Source: Burkholderiaceae bacterium (GTDB lineage Bacteria > Pseudomonadota > Gammaproteobacteria > Burkholderiales > Burkholderiaceae_E). From it: 47,553 bases of DNA. The notes under the pieces were generated by a model. The model saw only the letters and a program-made list of their open reading frames with translations, was not told the origin of the DNA and did not search any database. Made by a program: the position numbers and the translations under genes. The first letter of the stretch is position 1. Each line of letters starts with the position of its first letter. The stretch covers positions 1 to 47,553 of the forward strand of contig JAHBZV010000021.1 in the NCBI GenBank assembly GCA_019635275.1, read 5' to 3'. Positions 10,019 through 20,994 of this stretch are shown in pieces.

Positions 10019-11173
10019 ATGAGCTTTGAAATGATCGAAACCGAAGTCGACGGCGCCGTCATCAAGGTGATCGGAGTCGGGGGCGCCGGCGGCAACGCGG
10101 TCAACCACATGATCAACCGCAGCGTGCAGGGCGTGGAGTTCATCGCGCTGAACACCGACAAGCAGGCGCTGCGGCGCTCGCTGGCCGAGCGCACGATCCA
10201 GCTCGGCGAGATCGGCCTCGGCGCGGGTGCCCGGCCCGAGGCCGGCCGTGCCGCCGCCGACGCGATGCGCGAGCACATCCGCGAGGCGCTCGAGGGCGCG
10301 AACATGGTGTTCCTGACCGCCGGCATGGGCAAGGGCACCGGCACCGGCGCCTCGCCGGTGGTCGCCGAGATCGCCAAGGAGATGGGCATCCTGACCGTCG
10401 GTGTCGTGACCAAGCCGTTCGACTTCGAGGGCGCGAAGAAGCTGCAGATCGCCGAGCAGGGGATCGACCAGCTGGTCGAGCACGTCGATTCGCTGATCGT
10501 CGTGCTCAACCAGAAGCTGTTCGAAGTGATGGACGACGACGCCAGCCTCGAGGACGCGTTCAAGCGCGCCGACGACGTGCTGCACAACGCCGTCGCCGGC
10601 ATCGCGGAGATCATCAACGTGCCGGGCCTGGTCAACGTCGACTTCGCCGACGTCAAGACCGTGATGGGCGAGCAGGGCAAGGCGATGATGGGCATCGGCG
10701 AGGCGGCCGGCCTCGATCGCGCCCGGATCGCGGCCGAGCAGGCGGTGTCGTCGCCGCTGCTCGACGGCGTCGACCTGCAGGGGGCGCGCGGCGTGATCGT
10801 CAACATCACCGCAGGCCGCAGCCTGAAGCTGAAGGAGACCAACGACGTGATCAACACGATCAAGGCCTTCTGCGCCGACGACGCGACGATCATCCACGGC
10901 ACCGTGTTCGACGAGAACATGGCCGACCGGCTGCGCGTGACCGTGGTGGCCACCGGCATCGGCCGCCGCGCGGCCAAGCCGGTGCTGGTGCCGCAGACGC
11001 AGCTGCGCACCGGCACGGACAACGCCGCCGCCCCGGTCAACTACGAGCAGTTCGAGCAGCCGACCGTCTGGCGCAGCCCGCGTGCGTCGGCGGCCGCGCA
11101 GGTGCAGGCGCTCGAGGAGAGCGGCGTCGAGCGCTTCGACATCCCGGCGTTCCTGCGCAAGCAGGCGGACTGA
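10019..11173 (+). CDS. ftsZ: Cell division protein FtsZ
   Basis: FtsZ is the tubulin-like GTPase that forms the Z ring. The 384-residue product shows VIGVGGAGGNAVNHM (about 17-31), ALNTDKQAL (about 43-51), NVDFADVKTVM, and the C-terminal FtsA/ZipA-binding tail DIPAFLRKQAD. The tubulin signature reads GMGKGTGTGASP rather than GMGGGTGTG: Lys105 replaces a glycine (E. coli Gly106 by hand alignment), from codon AAG at 10331-10333. A strong AGGAGG ribosome site (10005-10010) lies 8 bases before the ATG. The 128 bases after ftsA hold no other gene, and I see no convincing promoter there. Confidence 0.97.
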   Translation: MSFEMIETEVDGAVIKVIGVGGAGGNAVNHMINRSVQGVEFIALNTDKQALRRSLAERTIQLGEIGLGAGARPEAGRAAADAMREHIREALEGANMVFLTAGMGKGTGTGASPVVAEIAKEMGILTVGVVTKPFDFEGAKKLQIAEQGIDQLVEHVDSLIVVLNQKLFEVMDDDASLEDAFKRADDVLHNAVAGIAEIINVPGLVNVDFADVKTVMGEQGKAMMGIGEAAGLDRARIAAEQAVSSPLLDGVDLQGARGVIVNITAGRSLKLKETNDVINTIKAFCADDATIIHGTVFDENMADRLRVTVVATGIGRRAAKPVLVPQTQLRTGTDNAAAPVNYEQFEQPTVWRSPRASAAAQVQALEESGVERFDIPAFLRKQAD

Positions 11174-11186
11174 AAGGCGTGGACCG

Positions 11187-11238
11187 GCCCCGGGACGAAC
11201 CGGGGCGGCCGTGGCGGCGGACCCTGCGCGGGCAGGGT
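11187..11238 (+). terminator. Two GC-rich hairpins after ftsZ (candidate terminator)
   Basis: GCCCCGG (11187-11193) pairs with CCGGGGC (11200-11206), and ACCCTGC (11221-11227) pairs with GCAGGGT (11232-11238). Both lie between the ftsZ stop and the next gene. There is no T-run, so they may be weak or Rho-assisted rather than classical intrinsic terminators. Confidence 0.4.
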
Positions 11239-11276
11239 CGTGCGGCGCGGCCCGGGCACGGATTGCGCGCGGGCAC

Positions 11277-11282
11277 TACAAT
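11277..11282 (+). promoter_or_regulatory. Candidate -10 element for the peroxiredoxin gene
   Basis: TACAAT matches five of six bases of the sigma-70 -10 consensus and stands out in GC-rich surroundings. No good -35 is seen 16-18 bases upstream. It would give a leader of about 60 bases before the peroxiredoxin ATG. Confidence 0.35.
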
Positions 11283-11348
11283 GTCCGATTGCCCGCGGCG
11301 CCCCCTTTCCGCCGAGGCCCGCGGCGATCACCCACGGAGTACCCACGC

Positions 11349-11858
11349 ATGACGATCAAGGTTGGCGACACGCTTCCCGACGCGACGGTCCGCGAATTCA
11401 TCGAAGTCGAAGGCAACGGCTGCTCGGTCGGCCCCAATACATTCCAGGTGGCCGACCTCGCCAGGGGCAAGCGCATCGTGGTCTTCGGGCTGCCCGGCGC
11501 CTTCACGCCGACCTGCTCGGCCAAGCACGTGCCCGGCTACCTCGAGCATTACGACGCGCTGAAGGCCGCGGGTGTCGACGAGATCTGGTGCGTGTCGGTC
11601 AACGATGCGTTCGTGATGGGCGCCTGGGGCCGCGACCAGAAGACCGGCGGCAAGGTACGCATGATCGCCGATGGTGCGGGCGAGTTCACGAAGAAGCTCG
11701 GCCTCGACGTCGACCTGAGCGCGGGCGGCATGGGCCTGCGGTCGCGCCGCTACTCGATGCTCGTCGACAACGGTGTCGTGAAGTCGCTGAACCTCGAGGC
11801 GCCCGGCAAGTTCGAGGTGTCCGACGCCGCGACGATGCTGCGCCAGGTGGCCGGCTGA
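11349..11858 (+). CDS. Peroxiredoxin, Prx5 / AhpE-like redoxin family
   Basis: This 169-residue cytoplasmic thiol peroxidase reduces peroxides. The peroxidatic cysteine is Cys56 in the motif [15 protein letters not shown], typical of the Prx5 family. [14 protein letters not shown] and the [14 protein letters not shown] strand are also characteristic. The start ATG follows a GGAG ribosome site and gives the normal N terminus [14 protein letters not shown]. Prx5-type proteins often lie between ftsZ and lpxC in betaproteobacteria, so this is the expected neighbour. A separate promoter is likely. A single-gene transcript or co-expression with lpxC are both possible. Confidence 0.93.
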   Translation: MTIKVGDTLPDATVREFIEVEGNGCSVGPNTFQVADLARGKRIVVFGLPGAFTPTCSAKHVPGYLEHYDALKAAGVDEIWCVSVNDAFVMGAWGRDQKTGGKVRMIADGAGEFTKKLGLDVDLSAGGMGLRSRRYSMLVDNGVVKSLNLEAPGKFEVSDAATMLRQVAG

Positions 11859-11901
11859 CCGCCGCACGACCGACGCCGACGACGGGGCCAAGCGCCGAAC
11901 C

Positions 11902-12831
11902 ATGATGCGCCAGCGCACGATCGGCAAGCCGGTCAGCACCGCCGGGGTCGGCCTGCACTCCGGCGAACGGGTCGAGCTCACGCTGCGGCCGGCCGATTCC
12001 GACACCGGCATCGTGTTCCGTCGCGTCGACCTCGATCCGCCCGTCGAGATCCGCTGCGGCGCGGCGCGGGTCACCGACACCCGCATGGCGTCGACGCTGA
12101 CGGCCGCGGACGAAGGCCCCGGCAGCCAGGTGCGCGTGGCCACGGTCGAGCACCTGATGTCGGCCCTCGCCGGGCTCGGCATCGACAACCTCTTCGTCGA
12201 CGTCACCGCGCCCGAGATCCCGATCCTCGACGGCTCGGCGGGCTCGTTCGTGTTCCTGGTGCAGTCGGCCGGCATCGTCGAGCAGCGGGCGGCCAAGCGC
12301 TTCATCCGGGTGAAGCGGGCGGTCGAGGTCCGCGACGGCGACAAGTGGGCACGGCTCGATCCGCACTTCGGCTTCAAGCTTCGATTCTCGATCGAGTTCT
12401 CGCATCCGGCGATCGACGCCACCGGGCAGGCGGTCGAGGTCGATTTCGCGACGATGTCGTACGTCAAGGAAGTGGCGCGCGCCCGCACCTTCGGGTTCAT
12501 GCAGGACGTCGAGGCGTTGCGCGCGCACGGGCTCGCGAAGGGCGGAAGCTTCGGCAACGCGATCGTGATGGACGAGTACCGCGTGCTCAACGCCGAAGGC
12601 CTGCGTTTCGACGACGAGTTCGTCAAGCACAAGATCCTCGACGCCATCGGCGACCTGTACCTCGTCGGCCACCCGCTGCTTGCCGCCTACAGCGCCCACA
12701 AGTCCGGGCACGCGCTGAACAACCGGTTGCTGCGCGAGTTGCTGGCCGACCAGCAGGCCTGGGAACTGGTCAGCTTCACCGAGCGCCGCGAGGCGCCGAA
12801 GCTGTTCGCGCTCGACTGGAGCCATGCCTGA
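11902..12831 (+). CDS. lpxC: UDP-3-O-acyl-N-acetylglucosamine deacetylase
   Basis: LpxC is the zinc-dependent deacetylase that commits precursor to lipid A synthesis in the cytoplasm. The 309-residue product has the [15 protein letters not shown] motif (Glu83, His84) and the catalytic [12 protein letters not shown] motif (His243, Asp247). It also has GHALNNRLL (His270), corresponding to the E. coli zinc ligands His79, His238 and Asp242 and the catalytic His265. Two ATGs are adjacent (11902 and 11905); either gives the usual [18 protein letters not shown] start. It shows that the organism makes LPS and is Gram-negative. Confidence 0.97.
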   Translation: MMRQRTIGKPVSTAGVGLHSGERVELTLRPADSDTGIVFRRVDLDPPVEIRCGAARVTDTRMASTLTAADEGPGSQVRVATVEHLMSALAGLGIDNLFVDVTAPEIPILDGSAGSFVFLVQSAGIVEQRAAKRFIRVKRAVEVRDGDKWARLDPHFGFKLRFSIEFSHPAIDATGQAVEVDFATMSYVKEVARARTFGFMQDVEALRAHGLAKGGSFGNAIVMDEYRVLNAEGLRFDDEFVKHKILDAIGDLYLVGHPLLAAYSAHKSGHALNNRLLRELLADQQAWELVSFTERREAPKLFALDWSHA

Positions 12832-12852
12832 CCGCGACGCCCGGCGACGAAG

Positions 12853-13026
12853 ATGATCCTGGTGCGTGTCTTCGTCTTCGTCGTCCTTGCCGCCGTCGTC
12901 TGGTGCGCCTTCGGTTTCCTCTTCACGCGTGACCGCAAGTACCTGCGCCTGGCGGTCCGCGTGCTCGCGATCGGCATCGGCGGCGCGCTGGTGTTCTTCG
13001 CCGTGATGTTCGTGCAGCGTCTCTGA
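12853..13026 (+). CDS. Small two-helix membrane protein, unknown function
   Basis: A 57-codon frame starts at ATG 12853, 21 bases after the lpxC stop, and ends at TGA 13024-13026. The product starts MILVRVFVFVVLAAVVW. It has two hydrophobic segments (about residues 2-21 and 33-52) separated by a short basic loop TRDRKYLRL, so it probably forms a helical hairpin in the inner membrane. I recognise no domain. Position and hydrophobicity suggest it is real and co-transcribed with lpxC. I cannot assign a role. Confidence 0.6.
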   Translation: MILVRVFVFVVLAAVVWCAFGFLFTRDRKYLRLAVRVLAIGIGGALVFFAVMFVQRL

Positions 13027-13113
13027 ACCGGCCGGCCGGCGCCCCGCGCGCCGGGGCACAGTGCCGTGCGTCGGTCGGACGGTGCCATCCGTCGCGCCCG
13101 GCGGCGACGCCGC

Positions 13114-13557
13114 TCAGCGCGATTCGCGGTGACGCCTTACCAGGTTTGCGAGCGCTTGCTTGAGCGCCGGGCCTTCGACTTCGGTCATCAGCTTCGCGAG
13201 GTCGCCGAGCGCGCGGGTCGGCACCGCCGCGCGCGGTTGCGCAGCCGTGCGCGCCGGCCCGCCCGAGCGTCGTTGCGGCACGATCCTGATTCGACTAACC
13301 TGCCCGCAATCCTGGCGTACGACCGTCAGCAAGGTAGGCGCCATCTGGCGCAGGCGGCCGGCCCAGGCGGCACTCGGAGTCATGACGGTCAACGTCTGCT
13401 CGTCGAGCGAGACGACCGTCATCGGGACACGCGGACATGCCGCGGCGAGCCGGGCCTGCAGCGCCACGAGGCGATCGACGCGGGCGGCCAGGGCGCGGAA
13501 ACCGGACTCGGTGTCGAGCCAGCTGGTGACGGAACGTGCGGGGGCGGCGGATTTCAT
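13114..13557 (-). CDS. dciA: DUF721 / DciA-family protein, candidate replicative helicase loader
   Basis: This 147-residue protein belongs to DUF721 (DciA), a family whose members recruit or load the replicative helicase DnaB in bacteria that lack DnaC/DnaI. It begins MKSAAPARSVTSWLDTES. The central region (about 25-95) carries the family pattern of hydrophobic turns ending in TLTVMTPSAAWAGRLRQM. The C terminus is basic (LVRRHRESR). It is divergent from the M23 peptidase gene, with 63 bases between the starts. Convergence with the lpxC transcript leaves about 87 bases without a clear terminator. Family assignment is good; the helicase role is inferred from relatives. Confidence 0.75.
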   Translation of the reverse strand: MKSAAPARSVTSWLDTESGFRALAARVDRLVALQARLAAACPRVPMTVVSLDEQTLTVMTPSAAWAGRLRQMAPTLLTVVRQDCGQVSRIRIVPQRRSGGPARTAAQPRAAVPTRALGDLAKLMTEVEGPALKQALANLVRRHRESR

Positions 13558-13620
13558 CGGTTCGATGCCGGGCCGGTGGGGCCCCGACTCGCGGCAACGG
13601 TAGCACGGCGGAGACATCGA

Positions 13621-14592
13621 ATGCAGATCATTCTGGTGCATCCGGGACTCAGGCAGGCCCGCACCATCCACATCGGCCGGCGCACGCTGGTCGGCGCCGC
13701 GCTGGCGCTGCTGCTGCTGCTCGCATCGGCCTCGGGCCTGCTGTCGTACGTGACGCTGCGTCACGCGCTGGGTGGCCAGTTTCCGTTCCTCGAACCGTGG
13801 TTGCCGCGACTCGAGACCGCGCGCCCGCTGGCCACGCGCGACGAATTCCTGCGCCAGAACATCGACGCGCTGGCCGTCCGGCTCGGCGAGATGCAGGCGC
13901 GGCTGGCTCGCCTGGACGCGCTGGGCGAGCGGGTCGCGACGATGGCGGGCCTCAGGCTGGTCGATCTCGGCGTGCTCCCCGCCCCCGGCGGGCGGGGCGG
14001 CCCGGCTCCCGCCGACGGGGGGCGTCCGCTGACCCTGGATGAGCTCAGCCGGGCGGTGGATCGCACGGCCGACGAGTTCGCGCAGCAGAACGGCGAGTTG
14101 AGCCTCCTCGAATCCGAGTTGCTCTACCGGGAGGTATCGGCCCGGCTGGTGCCGAGCGCGACGCCGCTGGCCGACGCGCTGGTGGGCTCGCGGTTCGGCG
14201 CGCGCATCGATCCGTTCACCGGCCGTCGCGTCGCGCACGAGGGACTGGACTTCGCCGCGCCGGTCGGCGCGCCGATCCTGGCCGCTGCAGCGGGCGTGGT
14301 CGTGGTGGCCGGCAGGCATCCCGGCTACGGCAACCAGATCGACATCGACCACGGCAACGGCCTGGTGACCCGCTACGGGCACGCGTCGAAGCTCGACGTC
14401 GTCGAAGGCGAGATCGTCAAGCAGGGGCAGAAGATCGCCGAGGTCGGCTCGACCGGTCGCTCCACCGGTCCGCACCTGCACTTCGAGGTTCGCGTGGACG
14501 GCGTCCCGCGCGACCCGCTGCCGTACCTGCGCGCCGGCATGCGCGCCGGGCCGCGCGATTCCGGTACCCCGCCGCTGGCCCGGGCGCGCTGA
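13621..14592 (+). CDS. M23-family peptidoglycan endopeptidase, membrane-anchored
   Basis: This 323-residue protein has an N-terminal transmembrane helix (about residues 22-45), a coiled-coil-like helical region (about 70-175) and a C-terminal LytM/M23 domain. The zinc site is intact: His206 and Asp210 in HEGLDFA, and His285/His287 in GPHLHFEV. It probably cleaves peptide cross-links in the periplasm during wall growth or daughter-cell separation. The ATG follows a GGAG site about 7 bases upstream. It lies just before secA, an arrangement I recall from other betaproteobacteria. Whether it is an active hydrolase or a regulator cannot be told, but the catalytic residues argue for activity. Confidence 0.9.
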   Translation: MQIILVHPGLRQARTIHIGRRTLVGAALALLLLLASASGLLSYVTLRHALGGQFPFLEPWLPRLETARPLATRDEFLRQNIDALAVRLGEMQARLARLDALGERVATMAGLRLVDLGVLPAPGGRGGPAPADGGRPLTLDELSRAVDRTADEFAQQNGELSLLESELLYREVSARLVPSATPLADALVGSRFGARIDPFTGRRVAHEGLDFAAPVGAPILAAAAGVVVVAGRHPGYGNQIDIDHGNGLVTRYGHASKLDVVEGEIVKQGQKIAEVGSTGRSTGPHLHFEVRVDGVPRDPLPYLRAGMRAGPRDSGTPPLARAR

Positions 14593-14602
14593 TCGCGGGC
14601 GC

Positions 14603-14639
14603 GCGGCGCTCGGCGCCGCAGCCCCGGCCAGCCGGGGGC
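14603..14639 (+). terminator. Tandem GC-rich hairpins after the M23 gene (candidate terminator)
   Basis: GCGGCGC (14603-14609) pairs exactly with GCGCCGC (14613-14619), and a second imperfect stem, CCCGG with CCGGG, follows at 14623-14637. No T-run is present. It resembles the double hairpin after ftsZ. Confidence 0.35.
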
Positions 14640-14646
14640 CGCGTGC

Positions 14647-14652
14647 TAGACT
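14647..14652 (+). promoter_or_regulatory. Candidate -10 element upstream of secA
   Basis: TAGACT lies about 55 bases before the secA ATG, directly after the tandem hairpins. It matches TATAAT at four of six positions. No recognisable -35 is present at 16-18 bases, so this is tentative. Confidence 0.25.
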
Positions 14653-14706
14653 CGCACGGTTTCCCTCCAGGCCGACCCCGCCGTGGCGCGGCCGGCCCGC
14701 CACCGA

Positions 14707-17493
<2,787 letters not shown>

Positions 17494-17515
17494 GCCGGGC
17501 GTCACGGAGGCCCCG

Positions 17516-18745
17516 ATGCCCGTGAATCTCCACGTTCCGGCGCGCGATTCGCTGCGTCCGGTGCCCGGCGTCGCCATCGGCACGACGATGGCCGGCATTC
17601 GCAAGGCGAACCGCCGCGACGTGCTGGTCCTGCGGCTGCCGGCCGGCGCCACCGCCGCCGGCGTGTTCACCACCAACCGCTTCTGCGCGGCGCCGGTGCG
17701 GGTCTGTCGCGAGCACCTGGCCCGCAGCGCCGGCGCGATCCGTGCGCTGGTCGTGAACACGGGCTGCGCCAACGCCGGCACGGGTGCCGCCGGCCTCGAG
17801 AACGCGCGCCGCAGTTGCGACGAAGTCGCGCGGCTCGTCGGCTGCGCGCCCGAGCAGGTGCTGCCTTTCTCCACCGGCGTGATCCTCGAACACCTGCCGA
17901 TGGATCGGTTGCTGCCGGGCATCGGCGCAGCCGTCTCGGGCCTCGGCGCCAGCGACTGGCTCGACGCGGCCGAGGCGATCATGACCACCGACACGCTGCC
18001 CAAGGGCGCTTCGCGCGAGGTCGAGGTCGGCGGACGGCGCGTGGTCGTCACCGGCATCGCCAAGGGTTCCGGGATGATCCGGCCGAACATGGCCACGATG
18101 CTTGGTTACATCGCCACCGATGCGGCATTGCCGCAGCCGCTGCTCGAGCGCTGGGTGCGCGACGCGGCCGACGTCAGCTTCAACCGGGTCACCGTCGACG
18201 GCGACACGTCGACCAACGACTCGCTGGTGCTGCTGGCCAGCGGCGCGAGCGGGGTCGCGATCGACGACGACGCGGCGCCTGGCGCGGCGGCGCTCAAGGC
18301 GGCGATCACGGAAGTCGCGCAGCAGCTGGCGCAGGCGCTGGCGCGAGACGGTGAGGGCGCCACCAAGTTCATCACCATCGAGGTCGAGCGCGCCGCCTCC
18401 GGCGTCGAAGCCGCGGCGGTGGCCTACGCGATTGCGCACTCGCCGCTCGTGAAGACCGCGTTCTTCGCCTCCGATCCCAACCTCGGGCGGATCCTCGCTG
18501 CGGTGGGCTACGCCGGGATCGCAGACCTGGACGTCGATCGCGTCGACCTCTACCTCGACGACGTGCACGTGGCCACGCGCGGCGGCCGGCACCCGGCCTA
18601 TCGCGAGGAAGACGGCCAGCGCGTGATGAAGCAGGCCGAGATCCGCATCCGCGTGGTGCTCGGCCGCGGCGACGCGAGCACGACTGTCTGGACCTGTGAC
18701 CTGTCGCACGACTACGTGTCGATCAACGCCGACTACCGTTCCTGA
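17516..18745 (+). CDS. argJ: Bifunctional ornithine acetyltransferase / N-acetylglutamate synthase
   Basis: ArgJ recycles the acetyl group from N-acetylornithine to glutamate in arginine biosynthesis. It is an Ntn-type enzyme that self-cleaves before a threonine. The cleavage site is visible as [21 protein letters not shown], broken before Thr194 in NMATMLGY, so alpha and beta chains of about 193 and 216 residues are expected. [12 protein letters not shown] and [22 protein letters not shown] are family motifs. Of 409 residues in total, the length is normal. The ATG follows a GGAGG ribosome site (17504-17508) and lies 22 bases after secA. Whether it is mono- or bifunctional cannot be read from sequence. 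Confidence 0.96.
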   Translation: MPVNLHVPARDSLRPVPGVAIGTTMAGIRKANRRDVLVLRLPAGATAAGVFTTNRFCAAPVRVCREHLARSAGAIRALVVNTGCANAGTGAAGLENARRSCDEVARLVGCAPEQVLPFSTGVILEHLPMDRLLPGIGAAVSGLGASDWLDAAEAIMTTDTLPKGASREVEVGGRRVVVTGIAKGSGMIRPNMATMLGYIATDAALPQPLLERWVRDAADVSFNRVTVDGDTSTNDSLVLLASGASGVAIDDDAAPGAAALKAAITEVAQQLAQALARDGEGATKFITIEVERAASGVEAAAVAYAIAHSPLVKTAFFASDPNLGRILAAVGYAGIADLDVDRVDLYLDDVHVATRGGRHPAYREEDGQRVMKQAEIRIRVVLGRGDASTTVWTCDLSHDYVSINADYRS

Positions 18746-18775
18746 GCCGAACGCCAGAGCGCTCTGCGCGTGCCC

Positions 18776-19729
18776 ATGCCCGACCCGACGAAGCTCGAAC
18801 ACCTCGCCGATCGCGCCGAAGCGCTGATCAGGCGCCTCGAATCGCTGCTGCCGGCGCCGCCCGCGCCCGACTGGAGCGCCGCGCATGCCTTTCGCTGGCG
18901 GCGTCGCACGACGGCGCTCGGCGTGCAGGCCGTGCTGCAACCGGTGCGGCACGTTTCGCCCATCCGGCTGTCGGACCTCAAGCACATCGACGAGCAGAAG
19001 CAGGCGATCGAGCAGAACACGCGGCAGTTCGTCGCCGGCCTGCCCGCCAACAACGTGCTGCTCACCGGGTCGCGCGGAACGGGCAAGTCCTCGCTGATCA
19101 AGGCCTGCCTGAACGCCTATGCCGCCCGCGGCCTGCGGCTGATCGAAGTCGACAAGGACGATCTGGTCGACCTCCCCGACATCGTCGAGCTGGTGGCGGG
19201 GCGTCCCGAGCGCTTCATCGTCTTTTGCGACGACCTGTCGTTCGAGGAGGGCGAGCCGGGGTACAAGGCGTTGAAGGTCGCGCTCGACGGCTCGGTGGCT
19301 GCACAGTCGGACAACCTGCTGATCTACGCCACGTCGAACCGTCGGCACCTGATGCCCGAGTACATGCGCGAGAACCTCGACGCGAAGCACCAGGAAGACG
19401 GCGAGATCCATCCGGGCGAGACCGTCGAGGAGAAGATCTCGTTGTCCGAGCGCTTCGGGCTATGGGTGTCGTTCTATCCGTTCCGGCAGGACGACTACCT
19501 GGCCATCGTCTCGCACTGGCTGTCCAGCTTCGGCTGCGGCGAGCGCGAGATCGACGCGGCGCGCGCCGACGCGCTTCGTTTCGCGCTCGAGCGTGGCTCG
19601 CGCTCGGGGCGGGTCGCGTGGCAGTTCGCGAAGGACTGGGCGGGTCGCCGGGCGCGCAGGGCCGGGACGGTCACCCGGGCTGCCGCGACCGCGGCACCGA
19701 AGTCGCCGCGCGGCCGCAGGCGCGGCTGA
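18776..19729 (+). CDS. DUF815-family AAA-like ATPase
   Basis: This 317-residue protein belongs to the DUF815 P-loop ATPase family, of unknown specific role. The Walker A motif is LLTGSRGTGKSSLIKA, Walker B is FIVFCDDLSFEEGE, and the sensor-1-like YATSNRRHLMPEYM follows. The C terminus is Arg/Ala-rich (PKSPRGRRRG). I chose ATG 18776; a GTG at 18770 would add two residues. It lies 30 bases after argJ and 14 bases before the Nudix fusion gene. The linkage to a Nudix hydrolase is one I recall from other betaproteobacteria. I do not assign a function beyond ATP binding. Confidence 0.85.
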   Translation: MPDPTKLEHLADRAEALIRRLESLLPAPPAPDWSAAHAFRWRRRTTALGVQAVLQPVRHVSPIRLSDLKHIDEQKQAIEQNTRQFVAGLPANNVLLTGSRGTGKSSLIKACLNAYAARGLRLIEVDKDDLVDLPDIVELVAGRPERFIVFCDDLSFEEGEPGYKALKVALDGSVAAQSDNLLIYATSNRRHLMPEYMRENLDAKHQEDGEIHPGETVEEKISLSERFGLWVSFYPFRQDDYLAIVSHWLSSFGCGEREIDAARADALRFALERGSRSGRVAWQFAKDWAGRRARRAGTVTRAAATAAPKSPRGRRRG

Positions 19730-19743
19730 ACCCGCCGGCGGCC

Positions 19744-20724
19744 GTGAGCGTCGCGAGCGCCCCCGACGCCGGCGCGATGCGCGCCGATCCCGCGGATCTC
19801 GTCGATGTCGCCGTCGGCGTCCTGCTACGTCCCGACGGCGCAGTCCTGTTCGGCCAGCGCCCGGCCGGCAAGCCCTACGCCGGATGGTGGGAGTTCCCGG
19901 GCGGCAAGCTCGAGGCCGGGGAGAGTGTCGAGCAGGCGCTTGCGCGCGAGCTCCACGAGGAGCTGGGCATCGACGTGCACGAGTCGCGGCCCTGGGTCGT
20001 TCGCGAGTATCGGTACCCGCACGCGCACGTCCGCCTCCATTTCCAGCGGATCGTCTCATGGACCGGCGAGCCGCACGGCCGCGAGGGACAGTCACTCGCG
20101 TGGCGACGGCCCTCGGCGATCGACGTCGCGCCGCTGCTGCCGGCAGCGATCCCGGTGATCGGCTGGCTTCGCCTGCCCGACCGGATCGGCATCACTTGCG
20201 CGCTCGAACTGGGCGACGATCGATTCGTCGCACGACTCGGGAAGGCGCTCGCGGCGGGGCTGAGGCTGGTACAGCTGCGCGAGCCGTCGATGGAAGCGGT
20301 GCGCTTCGACGCACTGTTCCGGCGCGTGCGCGAACTGAGCGCGCGTTTCGGGGCACGGCTCGTCGTCAACAGCGGACATCCGGCGTCGTACTGGGCCGCC
20401 TGCGACGGAGTGCATCTCAGAAGCGTTGACTTGCGTTCTATCGTCTCACGACCGAGACTGCGGATCGTCGGCGCCTCGTGTCACGATGCAGCGGAGCTCC
20501 AGCGGGCCGGCGACCTTGGCGTCGATTTCGCCCTGCTCGGGCCGGTCAAGGAGACGCGCTCGCATCCGGGTGCCGCGGTGCTCGGATGGGCCGGCTTCGA
20601 GCGCCTCGCGCGAATGTCGCGCGTGCCGGTCTTCGCGCTCGGCGGGTTGGACGAGCGCGATGCGACAATCGCGTCGCGTGCCGGCGCCCACGGGTTGGCG
20701 ATGATGCGCTCGATCTGGCGATGA
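19744..20724 (+). CDS. Nudix hydrolase fused to a ThiE-like domain
   Basis: The N-terminal domain is a MutT-type Nudix hydrolase with an intact box, GGKLEAGESVEQALARELHE followed by ELGI (about residues 53-75), expected to clean up oxidised nucleotides such as 8-oxo-dGTP. The C-terminal ~170 residues resemble thiamine phosphate synthase: VQLREP, LVVNSGHP, GVHLRSVDL, DFALLGPVKETRSHPGA, VFALGGL. Active-site positions differ from typical ThiE (QLREP for QLRDK, VNSG for VND), so synthase activity is doubtful. The GTG at 19744 gives 326 residues; an ATG at 19777 is the alternative. The fusion is known in betaproteobacteria. Confidence 0.88.
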   Translation: MSVASAPDAGAMRADPADLVDVAVGVLLRPDGAVLFGQRPAGKPYAGWWEFPGGKLEAGESVEQALARELHEELGIDVHESRPWVVREYRYPHAHVRLHFQRIVSWTGEPHGREGQSLAWRRPSAIDVAPLLPAAIPVIGWLRLPDRIGITCALELGDDRFVARLGKALAAGLRLVQLREPSMEAVRFDALFRRVRELSARFGARLVVNSGHPASYWAACDGVHLRSVDLRSIVSRPRLRIVGASCHDAAELQRAGDLGVDFALLGPVKETRSHPGAAVLGWAGFERLARMSRVPVFALGGLDERDATIASRAGAHGLAMMRSIWR

Positions 20725-20727
20725 TAT

Positions 20728-20745
20728 CGGGCGATGATTCGCCCG
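20728..20745. terminator. Bidirectional hairpin between convergent Nudix-fusion and yacG genes
   Basis: CGGGCGA (20728-20734) and TCGCCCG (20739-20745) form a perfect 7-bp stem with a TGAT loop, in the 26 bases between the two convergent stop codons. A T-run is lacking on both sides. Position makes a termination role plausible for both transcripts. Confidence 0.5.
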
Positions 20746-20750
20746 GCCGG

Positions 20751-20978
20751 TCAGCCTCGGGGAGGCGAATCGTCGGTCGGTGCGTCGCCCTCTTCACCCC
20801 AGTCGTCCGCGCGATCGCTGCGCGAGTCGCCGGCGATGCGGTAGCGCTCGGCGGCCCAGGCCCCGAGGTCGACCGTCTTGCAGCGCTCGGAACAGAACGG
20901 TCGCCAGCGGTTCGACGCGTCGAACGGCGCCTTGCGCCCGCAGGTAGGGCAATCGACCGAGACGATCCGTGGCGTCAT
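20751..20978 (-). CDS. yacG: DNA gyrase inhibitor / zinc-binding protein YacG
   Basis: YacG is a small zinc protein known in E. coli to bind and inhibit DNA gyrase. The 75-residue product starts [20 protein letters not shown]. It has the four zinc cysteines as CPTCG and [12 protein letters not shown], followed by WAAERYRI, and an acidic C-terminal tail. Length and motif spacing are normal. It is the third gene in a - strand order coaE-zapD-yacG, 16 bases after zapD, an arrangement conserved in betaproteobacteria. The start is the ATG directly before the conserved region. Confidence 0.93.
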   Translation of the reverse strand: MTPRIVSVDCPTCGRKAPFDASNRWRPFCSERCKTVDLGAWAAERYRIAGDSRSDRADDWGEEGDAPTDDSPPRG

Positions 20979-20994
20979 CGGCGCTGCGACATGC

